Assembly (NCBI RefSeq): GCF_000264905.1
Contig: NW_006763132.1
Coordinates: 1,486,514-1,550,513 of the forward strand
DNA length: 64,000 nucleotides
Direction of reading: 5' to 3'
From: Stereum hirsutum FP-91666 SS1
Lineage: Eukaryota; Basidiomycota; Agaricomycetes; Russulales; Stereaceae
This document shows, piece after piece, positions 63,710-64,000 of the stretch; position 1 is the stretch's first letter; each line of letters opens with the position of its first letter. The notes under the pieces were generated by a model. The model was not told the origin of the DNA. It ran no database searches and saw nothing but the letters and a program-made list of their open reading frames with translations. Both the position numbers and the translations under genes were made by a program.

Positions 63710-64000
63710 TGAGTTGCTACTGGCTGATGTATACCCTCGTCTCACACCGGTAAATGCTCCATGTTCGTGGACCAAGTTGAGCTGTGTCAAGCTGTCGCGC
63801 CGACCTGTTGGGTGGAGCTTCCAAGTTGATGTTACGGCATCTGAATTTACGTAAATGGCGTGCATACTATACCACGGCCGCGGCCGCTTGATGCCGAAAT
63901 TGTTCTTTCGTTCTACGATCCGTCGCCGTCCTCACTTTGAGCAATCTTCAAGCCGTCTTTTGACTCGAACCTCCACATGCATGTAGAGTGACAATGTCCC
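63710..64000. other. 3' flank of the dehydrogenase gene to window end
   Basis: No feature is supported; a GC-rich palindromic patch (CGGCCGCGGCCG) lies near 63875-63886. Confidence 0.4.

Overview
The window is nuclear DNA of a basidiomycete fungus, most likely an Agaricomycete. Genes are packed on both strands and broken by many short introns (about 45-115 nt, GT...AG), and exons down to 12-16 nt occur. The gene content fits: alpha-aminoadipate lysine synthesis (homocitrate synthase), ergosterol synthesis (C-5 desaturase), an MFS sugar transporter, and families expanded in Agaricomycetes (DUF6535, kinase-like HRDxxxNN proteins, HNH-domain proteins, small secreted proteins). Gene models were built by reading the frames across consensus splice sites. 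For most models the summed exon lengths are a multiple of three, which checks the junctions.

Layout, 1-30 kb: 5' end of a cystathionine beta-lyase (-) divergent from a VPS71/SWC6 HIT-finger gene (+); homocitrate synthase (+); tRNA-Gly(GCC) (-); an enoyl-CoA hydratase/isomerase ending in a peroxisomal signal (+); a 21-exon MFS sugar transporter (+); a LAMMER kinase (-); a large PHD-MYST histone acetyltransferase (+); a seven-helix membrane protein (+); a GFA/CENP-V protein (-) divergent from a DUF1295 membrane reductase (+); a Helitron-like 3' terminus; an HNH-nuclease-domain gene (+); tRNA-Arg(CCG) (-); RAE1/Gle2 (+).

30-48 kb is the accessory part. Two closely related small secreted cysteine proteins lie in opposite orientation around a relic exon, followed by ERG3 (-). 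Then comes the most notable structure: a DUF6535 membrane-protein gene (-) split in two by a 5.35-kb LINE retrotransposon in the same orientation. A perfect 10-bp target-site duplication flanks the LINE, and the host frame is continuous across the two junctions. The same host gene carries a ~450-bp inverted-repeat MITE in an intron, a ~610-bp internal tandem repeat, a nonsense codon and a frameshift, so it is a pseudogene.

48-64 kb: a secreted aspartic protease (+); a kinase-like protein (+); a second aspartic protease with a C-terminal membrane anchor (-); mitochondrial trimethyllysine dioxygenase (-) divergent from mitochondrial ketol-acid reductoisomerase ILV5 (+); and an MDR-type zinc-binding dehydrogenase (+).

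Functionally the conserved genes are housekeeping: amino-acid synthesis (Met/Cys, Lys, Ile/Val), carnitine and peroxisomal fat breakdown, chromatin (SWR1 subunit, MYST acetyltransferase), mRNA export and splicing-related kinase signalling. Nothing suggests a single operon-like pathway. No CRISPR array, plasmid, phage or bacterial-type operon was seen.
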